This document shows, piece by piece, positions 25,231-34,472 of a DNA stretch of 64,000 bases. Numbering within the stretch: position 1 is the stretch's first letter; each line of letters starts with the position of its first letter. Source of the stretch: Kaistia defluvii (lineage in GTDB: Bacteria > Pseudomonadota > Alphaproteobacteria > Rhizobiales > Kaistiaceae); assembly GCF_026343955.1 (NCBI RefSeq), contig NZ_JAPKNI010000004.1, forward strand, positions 310,001 through 374,000, in the 5' to 3' direction. The notes beneath the pieces were generated by a model. That model was not told the origin of the DNA. It ran no database searches and saw only the letters and a program-made list of their open reading frames with translations. The translations under genes were made by a program, and so were the position numbers.

Positions 25231-26343
25231 ATGCGCTTGGCGAATATCGCTCAGCTCGGCGTCAAGGAACTGCGCGGCCTCGCCCGCGATCCGATGCTTG
25301 TGATCCTGATCCTCTATGCCTTCACCCTGTCGATCTACACGGCGTCGACGGCCATGCCGGAGACGCTCAACAAGGCTGCCATCGCCATCGTCGACGAAGA
25401 TCAGTCGCCCGTCTCCTCCCGCATCCTGACGGCCTTCTATCCACCCTATTTCTCCATTCCGACTCTCATCTCGCCGCACGAGATGGACAAGCGCATGGAT
25501 GCAGGCATCGACACCTTCGCGCTCGACATTCCGCCAAACTTTCAGCGCGACTTGCTCGCCGGGCGGTCGCCGACGATCCAGCTCAATGTCGATGCGACCC
25601 GCATGTCCCAGGCGTTCAGCGGCGGGGGGTATATCCAGTCGATCGTCACCAGCGAGGTCAGCGAATACCTCAATCGCTACAGAGGCGGAACGGAGGTTCC
25701 CGTCGATCTCGCATTGCGCGCACGGTTCAATCAGGAACTTGACAAAGGCTGGTTCGGTGCCATCAACAACGTGATTTCGTCGATCACCATGCTATCGATC
25801 ATCCTGACCGGCGCCGCTCTTATTCGTGAACGCGAACACGGAACGATCGAACATTTGCTCGTGATGCCTGTCACGCCGGTCGAGATCATGCTGAGCAAGA
25901 TCTGGTCGATGGGGCTGATCGTGCTTATCGCATCGGCGATCGCCATCATATTCGTTGTGCAAGGCGTCCTCAAAGTCCCAACCCAGGGCTCGGTAACGCT
26001 GTTCCTGACCGGTGCAGCTTTGCACCTGTTCGCCACGACGTGCATGGGCATATTTCTCGCAACGGTCGCTGGGTCCATGCCGCAGTTCGGCCTGTTGCTG
26101 ATGCTCGTCCTGCTGCCGTTGCAGGTCCTGTCAGGCGGCGTCACGCCCCGCGAGAGCATGCCTCAGGTCATCCAGGACGTCATGCTGGCCGCGCCGAACA
26201 CACATTTCGTCATCCTCGCCCAGTCGATCCTGTTTCGCGGGGCGGGCCTCGATGTGGTGTGGCCGCAGTTGCTGGCGCTCGTTTTGATCGGGGCGGCACT
26301 GTTCGTATTCGCGCTGCGCCGCTTCCGAAGCTTCCTACGATAG
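25231..26343 (+). CDS. ABC-2 type permease (YhhJ-like)
   Basis: This 370-residue protein has an N-terminal helix (DPMLVILILYAFTLSIYTA), a large soluble loop of about 130 residues (IAIVDEDQSPVSSRIL onward) and five C-terminal helices, including RILTGAALIREREHGTIEHLLVMPVT-type text typical of ABC-2 permeases. It starts three bases after the stop of the RbbA-like gene. It likely forms a heterodimeric membrane part with the permease domain of that fusion, with HlyD as adaptor to an outer-membrane channel encoded elsewhere. Confidence 0.9.
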   Translation: MRLANIAQLGVKELRGLARDPMLVILILYAFTLSIYTASTAMPETLNKAAIAIVDEDQSPVSSRILTAFYPPYFSIPTLISPHEMDKRMDAGIDTFALDIPPNFQRDLLAGRSPTIQLNVDATRMSQAFSGGGYIQSIVTSEVSEYLNRYRGGTEVPVDLALRARFNQELDKGWFGAINNVISSITMLSIILTGAALIREREHGTIEHLLVMPVTPVEIMLSKIWSMGLIVLIASAIAIIFVVQGVLKVPTQGSVTLFLTGAALHLFATTCMGIFLATVAGSMPQFGLLLMLVLLPLQVLSGGVTPRESMPQVIQDVMLAAPNTHFVILAQSILFRGAGLDVVWPQLLALVLIGAALFVFALRRFRSFLR

Positions 26344-26420
26344 GAGCGGGTACTCTGCAGTGGACCGAACCGCTCGATCGAAGGGTAACAACTATAAATC
26401 CGTATCAGGAGATAATGACC

Positions 26421-27461
26421 ATGCAAGAACTGATGAAAGCTGCGGTCGTTCATGAATTTGGGAAACCGCTGACCATCGAAAGCGTCCCGATTCCAGTGCC
26501 GGGCCCCGGGGAACTGCTGGTTAAGGTCATGGCGTGCGGCGTCTGCCACACGGACCTGCATGCTGCTTCCGGCGACTGGCCGGTCAAGCCATCGCCGCCC
26601 TTCATTCCCGGCCACGAAGTCGCCGGCACGGTTGCTACCATCGGCCCGGGCGTCACGGATTTTGAGATCGGCGATGCCGTCGGCATCGCATGGCTCCACG
26701 ATGCGTGTATGCGTTGCGAACACTGCGAAACGGGCTGGGAGACGCTCTGCGAACATCAGCACAATACCGGCTACAGCTGCGACGGAGGCTTTGCGGAATA
26801 CGTGATCGCCAACGCCGCATTCGCGGCAAGATTGCCTGACAACGTTGATTTCAAAGCGGTCGCGCCCATTCTGTGCGCCGGGGTCACGACATACAAGGGG
26901 CTCAAGGAAACCGAAGTGCGCCCCGGCCAGTGTGTGGCGATCTCGGGCATCGGCGGGCTGGGACAGGTTGCGATCCAGTATGCGAAAGCCATGGGGTTGA
27001 AGGTCGTTGCGCTCGACGTGTCGCCTGAAAAGCTCGCTTTGGCCAGGCAAACCGGCGCCGACCTGGCTCTTGATGCGCGGTCATCCGACGCGGTCGCCGA
27101 GGCCGTTCAGACAACAGGCGGCGGAGCCCATGGCGTGCTCGTCACGGCCGTATCGCCGCCAGCGTTCTCACAGGCACTCCAGCTCGTTCGGCGAAAAGGT
27201 ACGGTCGCCCTGGTGGGATTGCCCCCCGGTGAATTCGCGACCCCCATCTTCGACGTCGTGTTGAAGCGGATAACAGTGCGTGGCTCAATCGTCGGCACGC
27301 GCCGGGATCTCGACGAGGCCATCGCCTTTTTTGCCGAAGGCAAGGTCAAGGCGCATGTCACCGCTGCGCCCCTCGAAGACATCAACCGGATATTCGATGA
27401 CCTGAAGGCCGGCCGTATCGAAGGCAGGATGGTTCTTGATATGGCCGTGACGACGGCCTGA
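26421..27461 (+). CDS. zinc-dependent alcohol dehydrogenase (AdhP type)
   Basis: This 346-residue medium-chain dehydrogenase has a catalytic zinc site in CGVCHTDLHA and GHEVAGTV, a structural zinc loop with four Cys (DACMRCEHCETGWETLC), and an NAD-binding Rossmann motif GIGGLGQVAIQYAKAMG. It most resembles AdhP/AdhA ethanol dehydrogenases. The ATG 26421 has AGGAG nine bases upstream, better than the ATG at 26415 (three bases). Ethanol/acetaldehyde conversion fits the fermentative theme of the block. It is followed closely by the CBS-BON gene. Confidence 0.9.
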   Translation: MQELMKAAVVHEFGKPLTIESVPIPVPGPGELLVKVMACGVCHTDLHAASGDWPVKPSPPFIPGHEVAGTVATIGPGVTDFEIGDAVGIAWLHDACMRCEHCETGWETLCEHQHNTGYSCDGGFAEYVIANAAFAARLPDNVDFKAVAPILCAGVTTYKGLKETEVRPGQCVAISGIGGLGQVAIQYAKAMGLKVVALDVSPEKLALARQTGADLALDARSSDAVAEAVQTTGGGAHGVLVTAVSPPAFSQALQLVRRKGTVALVGLPPGEFATPIFDVVLKRITVRGSIVGTRRDLDEAIAFFAEGKVKAHVTAAPLEDINRIFDDLKAGRIEGRMVLDMAVTTA

Positions 27462-27494
27462 CCGCACTCGATGCCGGGCCTAAAGGAGGCGAGT

Positions 27495-28136
27495 ATGATT
27501 ACGTCTGACATCATGACGCGCGATGTTGCCACGATCAGTGTGGATGCTCACGTGCGTCATGCCATTTCCCGGATGCTGGAGCGAGGTGTCAGCGGTCTGC
27601 CGGTGACGGATGGTGATGGCAACCTTGTCGGGATCATTACGGAAGGCGATCTGATGTCCCGCAGGGAGATCGGAACGACCTTGCTCGACAGGCAGGACCA
27701 TCCGATGACTGATGAACAGGATCTCGCAAACTACATTCATTCCAACAGCTGGCGCGTCGCCGACGTCATGACAGCGAAGGTCAGGACCGTGGAACCTGGC
27801 ACGCCGTTGACCAAGTTGGCGCAAGCGATGCTCACCCTCAACGTCAAACGGCTTCCCGTGATCTCGAATGGTGCGGTTGTGGGTATCGTCAGTCGCCGCG
27901 ATCTCCTGAGGGCAACATCCTTTTCCGGAATCGAACAGATTGCGCGGGGAGATGAAGGCATCAGGGTTGCAGCGTCGGCGCGCATCCGCAACGACCTCGG
28001 CTTCGGCCCTGAGCTACTTCAGGTCGATGTCAATGAGGGGACGGTGACGGTTGTGGGAGCGGACTTGACGGAACTTCAGCTGCGCGCTGTGCAATGCGTC
28101 GTGGAGGGAATTCCGGGTGCGAGTTTTTCCCAGTAA
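27495..28136 (+). CDS. CBS-pair plus BON-domain protein
   Basis: This 213-residue protein has two CBS motifs (ITSDIMTRDVATISVDAHV and VADVMTAKVRTVEPGTPL, each followed by a G-I-I/V-x-x-x-D-L element) and a C-terminal BON-like segment (about 155-213: VNEGTVTVVGADLTELQLRAVQ). The start at 27495 has an AAAGGAGG site; an upstream in-frame ATG lacks one. Such proteins are common beside alcohol dehydrogenases and stress proteins in rhizobia. Adenine-nucleotide sensing is the likely CBS function; the BON target is unknown. Confidence 0.85.
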   Translation: MITSDIMTRDVATISVDAHVRHAISRMLERGVSGLPVTDGDGNLVGIITEGDLMSRREIGTTLLDRQDHPMTDEQDLANYIHSNSWRVADVMTAKVRTVEPGTPLTKLAQAMLTLNVKRLPVISNGAVVGIVSRRDLLRATSFSGIEQIARGDEGIRVAASARIRNDLGFGPELLQVDVNEGTVTVVGADLTELQLRAVQCVVEGIPGASFSQ

Positions 28137-28504
28137 GCGGCCTGAGGTACCGAGGTCGTTGCTTACCGGCACCTGGAAACGGCGCGCGGTAGTCCGCACC
28201 GACTAAGAAATATCTCAAGAAAACGAGGCGTGCCCGAACACACCCGCAGGGTCTGTTCTACTGGATTGGGCGGCGAAAGCTTACACTAAACGCACCAGGG
28301 GCTCCCAGCAGAAAGGCAAGATCGCACCAAATCGATCTTGATGGTCATCAGTTGTTGACTCCCTGTGATCAATCAGCCTAATAATTGGCCAATTGTTCCA
28401 TCGCCAGCCGTCAAAGCGCGATGATGCCTCTCGTTGTATGACGATACTTGCAGCGGAGCGCGCGAAATTCATTGCAGATTTCGGTATTTCCGTGGAGGGG
28501 GTAA
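28137..28504. other. 368-bp regulatory region of the arginine deiminase operon
   Basis: No gene was found. The right half is dense with dyads. There is a perfect 8-bp inverted repeat CAAGATCG/CGATCTTG (28317-28324 and 28333-28340), an FNR-like box with one mismatch, TTGATGGTCATCAG (28338-28351), palindrome site (d), and a -10-like TAATAA at 28379-28384. The first 120 bases show no clear terminator for the CBS-BON gene. Confidence 0.5.
28338..28384 (+). promoter_or_regulatory. arc operon promoter with palindrome site (d) and FNR-like box
   Basis: GTCATCAGTTGTTGAC (28344-28359) matches the shared palindrome. Its centre is 30 bases before the centre of TAATAA (28379-28384), the same spacing as at usp and xfp. 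It overlaps TTGATGGTCATCAG, one base from the FNR consensus TTGAT-N4-ATCAA but a few bases further from the -10 than at nqrA. Dual oxygen and stress control is plausible. Arginine deiminase operons are known FNR/ANR targets in other bacteria. Confidence 0.55.
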
Positions 28505-29935
28505 ATGAGCATTGACACAGACGCATCCAAGGAAGGCAGCTTCCGGTTTCCGACAGCCTTCACCATCCTGTTCGGCCTGATCGTTCTGGTCGCGGCGCTG
28601 ACATGGATCATTCCAGCCGGTCAGTATACGCGCGTCCAGAACGCTGCCTTGAACAAAGAGGTTCCCGTTGCGGGAACGTATGCTGCCACCGAGTCGGCGC
28701 CCCAGGGAATCGTTGAGGTCTTCATGGCGCCGATCCGCGGGTTCTACGATCCCGCTGCCGGCACGGCAAATGCCATCGACGTCGCTCTCTTCGTCCTGGT
28801 GATCGGTGGATTCATTGGGGTCGTGACCGCCACCGGCGCCATCAACGCCGGTATCGAGCGAGCCATGAGGGGTCTGAAGGGCCGCGAGAAATGGATGATC
28901 CCATTCCTGATGGCGTTGTTCGCCTTTGGCGGCACGACCTACGGCATGGCCGAGGAGACACTCGCGTTTTATATGCTTCTGATCCCGATCATGATCGCGG
29001 CGCGCTATGATGCAGTAACCGCCGTTGCCATCATCCTGCTGGGAGCGGGCGTCGGCGTTCTCGGCTCGACCGTCAATGCGTTCGCCACTGTCATCGCTTC
29101 GGATGCCGCAGGCGTGCCGTTCACCCAAGGGCTCGTGCTGCGTATCGTCATCCTTGGCCTTAGCTGGCTTGCCTGCGTTGCCTATGTAATGCGCTATGCG
29201 GAAAGGGTGCGGCTCGATCCCACCAGATCGCTGGTCTACGACATGAAGGCTGACAACGAGAGACATTTCCTCAGCACGCATCATGATGGAGCCGAGTTCA
29301 CCACGACCCACAAGCTGGTGCTTGCCCTCTTTGCTCTCACCTTTGTCGTGATGGTGTGGGGAGTGCTCAAGGGCGGCTGGTGGATGGGCGAAATGAGTGG
29401 CCTGTTTCTCGCGTCCGCCATTGTGGTCGGCCTCATAGCCCGAACGGGTGAGAAGAATTTCACGGATGCCTTCGTCAATGGCGCGCGCGACCTTCTCGGT
29501 GTCGCCCTGATCATCGGTCTGGCGCGCGGCATCGTTGTCATCATGGATGCAGGCAAGATCACCGACACCATCCTGCACTGGGCCGAAGGCTCTGTCGCTG
29601 GCCTGGGCAAGGTCGCCTTTATCAACGTGATGTACTGGCTTCAGGTACTGATGTCATTCTTCGTGCCCTCTTCATCGGGTCTTGCGGTTCTGTCCATGCC
29701 GATCATGGCACCGGTCGCGGACTTCGCCGGCGTCGGCCGCGACCACGTCGTTACCGCTTACCAGTCCGCCAACGGCCTGGTGAATCTCATCAACCCGACC
29801 TTCGCGGTCGTCATGGGAGCGCTCGCCATCGGCCGCGTGCCCTACGAGCGGTGGTTGCGCTTCATGTGGCCTCTGCTGGTGATCCTCACCGTCATCATCC
29901 TGGCGAGCCTCAGCGTCGCCACCGTCATCGCATAA
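28505..29935 (+). CDS. YfcC-family transporter, probable arginine/ornithine antiporter
   Basis: This 476-residue membrane protein with about twelve helices has marks of the YfcC/DcuC-like family: FPTAFTILFGLIVLVAALTWIIPAGQY at the N-terminus, ALFAFGGTTYGMAEETLAFY, and a C-terminal PSSSGLAVLSMPIMAP with SANGLVNLINPTFAVVMG. The position as first gene of the arginine deiminase operon is that of ArcD in other bacteria. Arginine/ornithine exchange is therefore likely, though it is not of the APC family to which classical ArcD belongs. Eleven to thirteen bases separate it from arcA, with an AAAGGAG site. Confidence 0.8.
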   Translation: MSIDTDASKEGSFRFPTAFTILFGLIVLVAALTWIIPAGQYTRVQNAALNKEVPVAGTYAATESAPQGIVEVFMAPIRGFYDPAAGTANAIDVALFVLVIGGFIGVVTATGAINAGIERAMRGLKGREKWMIPFLMALFAFGGTTYGMAEETLAFYMLLIPIMIAARYDAVTAVAIILLGAGVGVLGSTVNAFATVIASDAAGVPFTQGLVLRIVILGLSWLACVAYVMRYAERVRLDPTRSLVYDMKADNERHFLSTHHDGAEFTTTHKLVLALFALTFVVMVWGVLKGGWWMGEMSGLFLASAIVVGLIARTGEKNFTDAFVNGARDLLGVALIIGLARGIVVIMDAGKITDTILHWAEGSVAGLGKVAFINVMYWLQVLMSFFVPSSSGLAVLSMPIMAPVADFAGVGRDHVVTAYQSANGLVNLINPTFAVVMGALAIGRVPYERWLRFMWPLLVILTVIILASLSVATVIA

Positions 29936-29947
29936 AGGAGATTTCCA

Positions 29948-31174
29948 ATGGCCCTCACCTATGGCGTTCACTCGGAGGTCGGAAAGCTTCGACGTGTTCT
30001 GGTCCACCGGCCTGGCGCAGCACTGGCCCGCCTGACCCCTTCCAATTGCCATGAACTGCTTTTTGACGACGTCATCTGGGTCAAGCAGGCTCGCGTCGAG
30101 CACCTGACATTCGTCGACGCCATGCGCCATCGCGGTGTCGAAGTTGTCTTCCTTCGGGAGATGCTGGCGGAAACGCTGCAGATCCCAGAGGCGCGCCAAT
30201 GGCTCCTTGAACGACGTGTCACGGACGACACCGTAGGCGTTGGTTTTGCCGACGATCTGAGGGCGCATCTGATGGAAATCGAGGCGGACGCACTTTCGCT
30301 TATCCTGATGGGCGGCCTGAGCAAGGCGGAGTTGCCGATCGAGAGCGGCGGCCTGCTCTCGGAGACCTTGCGCCCGGAGGACTTCATCCTGCCGCCGCTA
30401 CCTAATCACCTGTTCACACGCGACACGACCTGCTGGATTTATGGCGGCGTCACGCTCAATCCGATGCGCTGGAATGCGCGCAAGCTCGAAACCGTCAATA
30501 TCGCTGCCATTTACCGCTTCCATCCGGATTTCCGCGATGCCGGCTTCCCGGTCTGGTGGGGCGATCCCGACAAGGACCACGGCCTCGCCACGCTGGAGGG
30601 CGGCGACGTCATGCCGGTCGGCAAGGGAACCGTTCTCATCGGCATGGGCGAGCGCACGACACCACAGGCGGTCGGTCAGCTTGCGCGCTCCCTGTTTGCG
30701 CAGGGCGGAGCGGAAAGGGTGATCGCCTGCAAACTGCCGATCGAGCGAGCGTCCATGCACCTCGATACCGTCTTCAGCTTCTGCGACCGCGATCTCGTGA
30801 CGCTCTTTGCGGACGTGGCGCACAAGATCGAACCCTATTCCATCCGCCCGGGCGAGAGCGAAGGTACGCTCGACGTGCGCAAGGAAGAGCGGCCGCTTGT
30901 CGAGGTCGCCGCCGAGGTGCTGGGGCTGAAGCAGTTGCGCGTGGTCGAGACGGGTGGCGACGCTTATGTGGCCGAGCGCGAGCAATGGGATGATGGCAAC
31001 AACGTCGTGGCGCTCGAACCTGGCGTCGTCGTCGCCTACGACCGCAATACCTATACCAACACGCAACTACGCAAGGCGGGCGTCGAAGTGATCACCGTAC
31101 CGGGCGCCGAACTCGGCCGGGGACGTGGCGGCGGTCATTGCATGACCTGCCCGCTCGTCCGCGATCCAGTTTGA
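29948..31174 (+). CDS. arcA: arginine deiminase
   Basis: This 408-residue enzyme converts arginine to citrulline and ammonia. Landmarks are [16 protein letters not shown] near the N-terminus, the substrate loop [35 protein letters not shown] (catalytic Asp and nearby), [12 protein letters not shown] with catalytic His, and the catalytic Cys in [13 protein letters not shown] near the end. Length matches the family (about 410). First enzyme of the fermentative arginine pathway, which gives ATP via carbamoyl phosphate and raises pH. That suits the acid/low-oxygen theme of the neighbourhood. Confidence 0.97.
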   Translation: MALTYGVHSEVGKLRRVLVHRPGAALARLTPSNCHELLFDDVIWVKQARVEHLTFVDAMRHRGVEVVFLREMLAETLQIPEARQWLLERRVTDDTVGVGFADDLRAHLMEIEADALSLILMGGLSKAELPIESGGLLSETLRPEDFILPPLPNHLFTRDTTCWIYGGVTLNPMRWNARKLETVNIAAIYRFHPDFRDAGFPVWWGDPDKDHGLATLEGGDVMPVGKGTVLIGMGERTTPQAVGQLARSLFAQGGAERVIACKLPIERASMHLDTVFSFCDRDLVTLFADVAHKIEPYSIRPGESEGTLDVRKEERPLVEVAAEVLGLKQLRVVETGGDAYVAEREQWDDGNNVVALEPGVVVAYDRNTYTNTQLRKAGVEVITVPGAELGRGRGGGHCMTCPLVRDPV

Positions 31175-31186
31175 AGGAGGTCTGTC

Positions 31187-32188
31187 ATGCCCGTGAACCT
31201 GAAAGGTCGCAGCGTCCTGAAACTGCTCGACTTCACGCCCGATGAGATCCGATTCCTGCTCAAACTGTCAGCCTCGCTCAAGCAGGCGAAATATGGCGGC
31301 TACGAAGAGCAGCGCCTCAAAGGCAAGAACATCGCGCTGATCTTCGAGAAGGATTCGACGCGTACGCGAACCGGCTTCGAGGTGGCCGCTTATGACCAGG
31401 GTGCCCATGTCACCTATCTCGGCCCGACCGGCACCCAAATCGGCAAGAAGGAGTCGATGAAGGACACTGCACGGGTCCTCGGTCGCATGTATGACGGCAT
31501 CGAATATCGCGGCTTCGGGCAGGAACAGGCCGAAACGCTGGCGGCCTATGCCGGCGTCCCGGTCTATAACGGACTGACCGACGAGTTTCACCCAACGCAG
31601 ATTCTCGCTGATTTCCTGACCATGCGGGAATACACACGCAAACACCTGTCGCAGATCAGTTTTTCCTTCCTTGGTGATGCCGGAAACAATATGGGTAACT
31701 CGCTGCTGGCGGGTGCGGCGCAGATCGGCATGGATGTGCGCCTTGGCGCACCAAAGGCCTGCTGGCCCGAGGACGATCTGGTGCGGCAGTGCCGGGAGAT
31801 CGCAGCCAGGACCGGCGCCAAGATCACCCTCACCGAAGACCCCGCCGAAGCCGTCAACGGCTGCGATTTCGTCTACACCGATGTCTGGGTGTCCATGGGC
31901 GAACCGGATTCGGTCTGGAAAGAGCGCATCGAACTGCTCACACCCTATCGCGTCACCGCCGAGATCATGGCGGCGACTGGCAATCCGCATGCGAAGTTCA
32001 TGCACTGCCTGCCCGCCTTCCACAATCGCGAGACCGAGATCGGCGAAAAGATCTTCCGGCAATACGGCATCGACAGCATGGAGGTGACGGAAGAGGTCTT
32101 TGAATCGGAAGCCTCCATCGTCTTCGACCAGGCCGAAAACCGGATGCACACGATCAAGGCCCTGCTTGTCGCCACGCTGGGGTCCTGA
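31187..32188 (+). CDS. arcB: catabolic ornithine carbamoyltransferase
   Basis: This 333-residue enzyme splits citrulline with phosphate to ornithine and carbamoyl phosphate in this pathway. It shows the carbamoyl-phosphate motif [36 protein letters not shown], and the ornithine-binding HCLPAFHN. The ending with [20 protein letters not shown] is usual. A GAAGGAGG ribosome site precedes it 12 bases after arcA. Its place between arcA and arcC marks it as catabolic rather than ArgF. Confidence 0.96.
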   Translation: MPVNLKGRSVLKLLDFTPDEIRFLLKLSASLKQAKYGGYEEQRLKGKNIALIFEKDSTRTRTGFEVAAYDQGAHVTYLGPTGTQIGKKESMKDTARVLGRMYDGIEYRGFGQEQAETLAAYAGVPVYNGLTDEFHPTQILADFLTMREYTRKHLSQISFSFLGDAGNNMGNSLLAGAAQIGMDVRLGAPKACWPEDDLVRQCREIAARTGAKITLTEDPAEAVNGCDFVYTDVWVSMGEPDSVWKERIELLTPYRVTAEIMAATGNPHAKFMHCLPAFHNRETEIGEKIFRQYGIDSMEVTEEVFESEASIVFDQAENRMHTIKALLVATLGS

Positions 32189-32189
32189 C

Positions 32190-33095
32190 ATGAGGATCGT
32201 GGTAGCACTGGGAGGCAATGCGCTGCTCAAGCGCGGCGAGCCGATGACAGCCGACGTCCAACGCGCAAATGTTCACAAGGCGGCGATCGCCCTGGCGGAT
32301 CTGGCGCGCGATCACGATATCATCGTCGCGCACGGAAACGGGCCACAGGTCGGACTTCTCGCGCTCCAGGCGGCGGCATTTACGGATGTCGATCCTTATC
32401 CTCTCGATATTCTCGGGGCGGAAAGCGTCGGCATGATCGGCTATCTCGTCGAGCAGGAGTTGGCCAATACCATGCCTGCTGGATCAAGGATCGCGACGCT
32501 GCTGACCCAGATCGAGGTGAACCGGGACGATCCAGCCTTCGCACTGCCGGAAAAACCCATAGGGCCGGTCTATAACGAGGAAGAGGCGGCCAAGGCGAAG
32601 AAGGCACATGGCTGGCCGATGGTGGAGGAAGCGCAAGGCCGATGGCGGCGGGTCGTGCCCTCCCCGCTACCCGCGCGCATCACCCAGATCGAGACGATCC
32701 GGCTGCTCGTGGACGCCGGCGTCACGGTCATCTGCGCCGGCGGCGGCGGCATCCCCGTGGCGCTTGACGAGAATGGCATGCTTCATGGCCTTGAGGCCGT
32801 CATAGACAAGGACAGAGCGGCGGGGTTGCTCGCCAATGCGCTCGGCGCTGACGCTTTCCTGATGCTCACCGACGTGGATGCGGTCTATCAGGGCTGGGGC
32901 ACAGCGGTGTCGCGACCGATCAGGAAAGCAGAGCCCGACGAACTGGACAGTCGCGTTTTTGCTGCCGGATCCATGCGGCCGAAAGTGGAGGCGGCGTGCG
33001 CCTTTGCAAAAACGGGCGGACTTGCTGGTATTGGCCGGCTTGAAGATGCGCGAGGGATTCTTGAGGGGCGCCAGGGCACATTGGTCAAGCTATAA
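32190..33095 (+). CDS. arcC: carbamate kinase
   Basis: This 301-residue kinase makes ATP from carbamoyl phosphate. The amino-acid-kinase opening RIVVALGGNALLKRG is present, then AHGNGPQVGLLALQ, AGGGGIPVALDENG and ALGADAFLMLTDVDAVY. The start ATG 32190 is one base after the arcB stop; the longer upstream frame would lie in arcB and is rejected. It completes the ArcABC ATP-yielding route. Confidence 0.95.
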   Translation: MRIVVALGGNALLKRGEPMTADVQRANVHKAAIALADLARDHDIIVAHGNGPQVGLLALQAAAFTDVDPYPLDILGAESVGMIGYLVEQELANTMPAGSRIATLLTQIEVNRDDPAFALPEKPIGPVYNEEEAAKAKKAHGWPMVEEAQGRWRRVVPSPLPARITQIETIRLLVDAGVTVICAGGGGIPVALDENGMLHGLEAVIDKDRAAGLLANALGADAFLMLTDVDAVYQGWGTAVSRPIRKAEPDELDSRVFAAGSMRPKVEAACAFAKTGGLAGIGRLEDARGILEGRQGTLVKL

Positions 33096-33215
33096 GCGGA
33101 AAGTTTTCAAACAAGCGCCCGACTAATTTTCAGGGGAGGTTTTGGCAGGTTCTCCGCCGCTCGTCAAAGCGGTTTGAACTCACGTGCTGACGCATAGGTC
33201 GCAAGGAGGAGTAAA

Positions 33216-33575
33216 GTGTCGAACACTGGACAAACGGTAATCGGATTGGACCAGGCGGTTGCGCTGGTGGTGCCGCGGGAAATACGGGACGCTTTGTTCA
33301 TTGCCGCCGCTCATGCCTGGAATACCGGCGAGGTTTCATTCGATCATGAGCTCGCCAAGGCTGTCGATGCCGTGGCGGACGTCCTTGCCCTCTCACGCGA
33401 CGACGTTGTCGAAATGATGATACAGGAATGGTTGCACGCCTCGGAGGGTTTCGTTTCGATCGAGGACAGGCCGAGCAAGACTTTCCGACCTTCGCGCATT
33501 CGTGCTGGTGGGCAGGCTCCCATTCCTGCACAGCAGCCGATTGATGGTGAAGGGCGAGTTGTTCGCGGACTGTAG
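33216..33575 (+). CDS. hypothetical protein between arcC and usp
   Basis: This 119-residue protein starts at GTG with a strong AAGGAGGAG site. Residues 10-75 look helical (DQAVALVVPREIRDALFIAAAHAWN, VADVLALSRDDVVEMMIQEW) and may form a small helix bundle; the last 40 residues are Pro/Arg-rich and probably disordered. No family was recognised. It lies 12 bases before the following usp gene and so is likely co-transcribed with it, perhaps also with arcC (120 bases before). Confidence 0.65.
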   Translation: MSNTGQTVIGLDQAVALVVPREIRDALFIAAAHAWNTGEVSFDHELAKAVDAVADVLALSRDDVVEMMIQEWLHASEGFVSIEDRPSKTFRPSRIRAGGQAPIPAQQPIDGEGRVVRGL

Positions 33576-33587
33576 CTGAGGAAGATC

Positions 33588-34454
33588 ATGAAGCACCGCC
33601 ATCCGAAGCATATCATATTCGCAACGGATTTCTCGGCCCGATGTGATCGGGCACAGGTCCGCGCCATTCAGTTAGCTCTACAGTGGCAGGCCCGGCTGAC
33701 TGTGATCCATGTCATCGAAAGCGACGATGGACCTCTCGAACAGCGGGAAATGCAGGCCCTTCCCCGCGCCGTTGCGCACAGCTCTACCCTCCTGCGTGAG
33801 GAGCTTTCGGCCATTGACGGGCTCAACAGTGCGGTCGTCATCAGACGAGGTCGTCCCATTGTCGAAATCAACGAAATAGCTTCATGGGATAAGACCGATC
33901 TGATCGTCACGGGTATATCGCGAAACGAATTCGACGGTCGGTCCTTGCTTGGGAGCACGCCGACGTCACTTCTACGGGAGAGCAGACTGCCTGTGCTAGT
34001 GGTGAAAAAGAAGCCAGGCGACACACGCGACCGAATTGTCGCCGCAATCGACCTGTCGCCTGCAGCGTCGGGTGTGCTCGAAACCGCTGTCAGGTTCTTT
34101 CAACCCGAAAGCCTCGTTGTTTTCCATGCGTTCGAGCCACCGTTCAAAAACTGGGTTGGCGACAAGGAAGCCTACAGCCGGCAGTTCTCGAAAGATGCCG
34201 TCAAGCAGGCCAGAATACTATCCAACCAATTTACCCAACGAGGTGGAGTTTGTGACATTCAAATCGTCACGCTCGAGGGCGATCCTGCGCGGCAGCTGGC
34301 CGTATATGTCGATGAGAACGACATTGATCTGGTCGTGGCCGGGACAGATGGGAGGCATGCCATCATGAACTTGTTTGTTGAGAGTGTCGCAGGGCAAATT
34401 CTTCATGAAGTTCAGTGCGATATCCTGATAGTTCCAAGTCATGCGCAAAACTGA
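33588..34454 (+). CDS. tandem universal stress protein
   Basis: This 288-residue protein has two Usp halves. The first opens HIIFATDFSARCDRAQVRAIQLA and ends with TGISRNEFDGRSLLGSTPTSLLRES; the second starts RIVAAIDLSPAASGVLETAV and ends GTDGRHAIMNLFVESVAGQIL. The first half keeps a G-x2-R/N type loop, while the second is less typical of ATP binders. It is the second Usp in the block (see 12772) and sits at the end of the arc gene run. It is convergent with the P-type ATPase gene, 18 bases away. Confidence 0.87.
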   Translation: MKHRHPKHIIFATDFSARCDRAQVRAIQLALQWQARLTVIHVIESDDGPLEQREMQALPRAVAHSSTLLREELSAIDGLNSAVVIRRGRPIVEINEIASWDKTDLIVTGISRNEFDGRSLLGSTPTSLLRESRLPVLVVKKKPGDTRDRIVAAIDLSPAASGVLETAVRFFQPESLVVFHAFEPPFKNWVGDKEAYSRQFSKDAVKQARILSNQFTQRGGVCDIQIVTLEGDPARQLAVYVDENDIDLVVAGTDGRHAIMNLFVESVAGQILHEVQCDILIVPSHAQN

Positions 34455-34472
34455 AACCAGAAGCCATATCAA

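Noticed and set aside
28338-28351. Treating all seven regulon palindromes as FNR/FixK boxes
   Set aside because: Only the arc site overlaps an FNR-like sequence; the others lack TTGAT-N4-ATCAA, so the motif is a different one.
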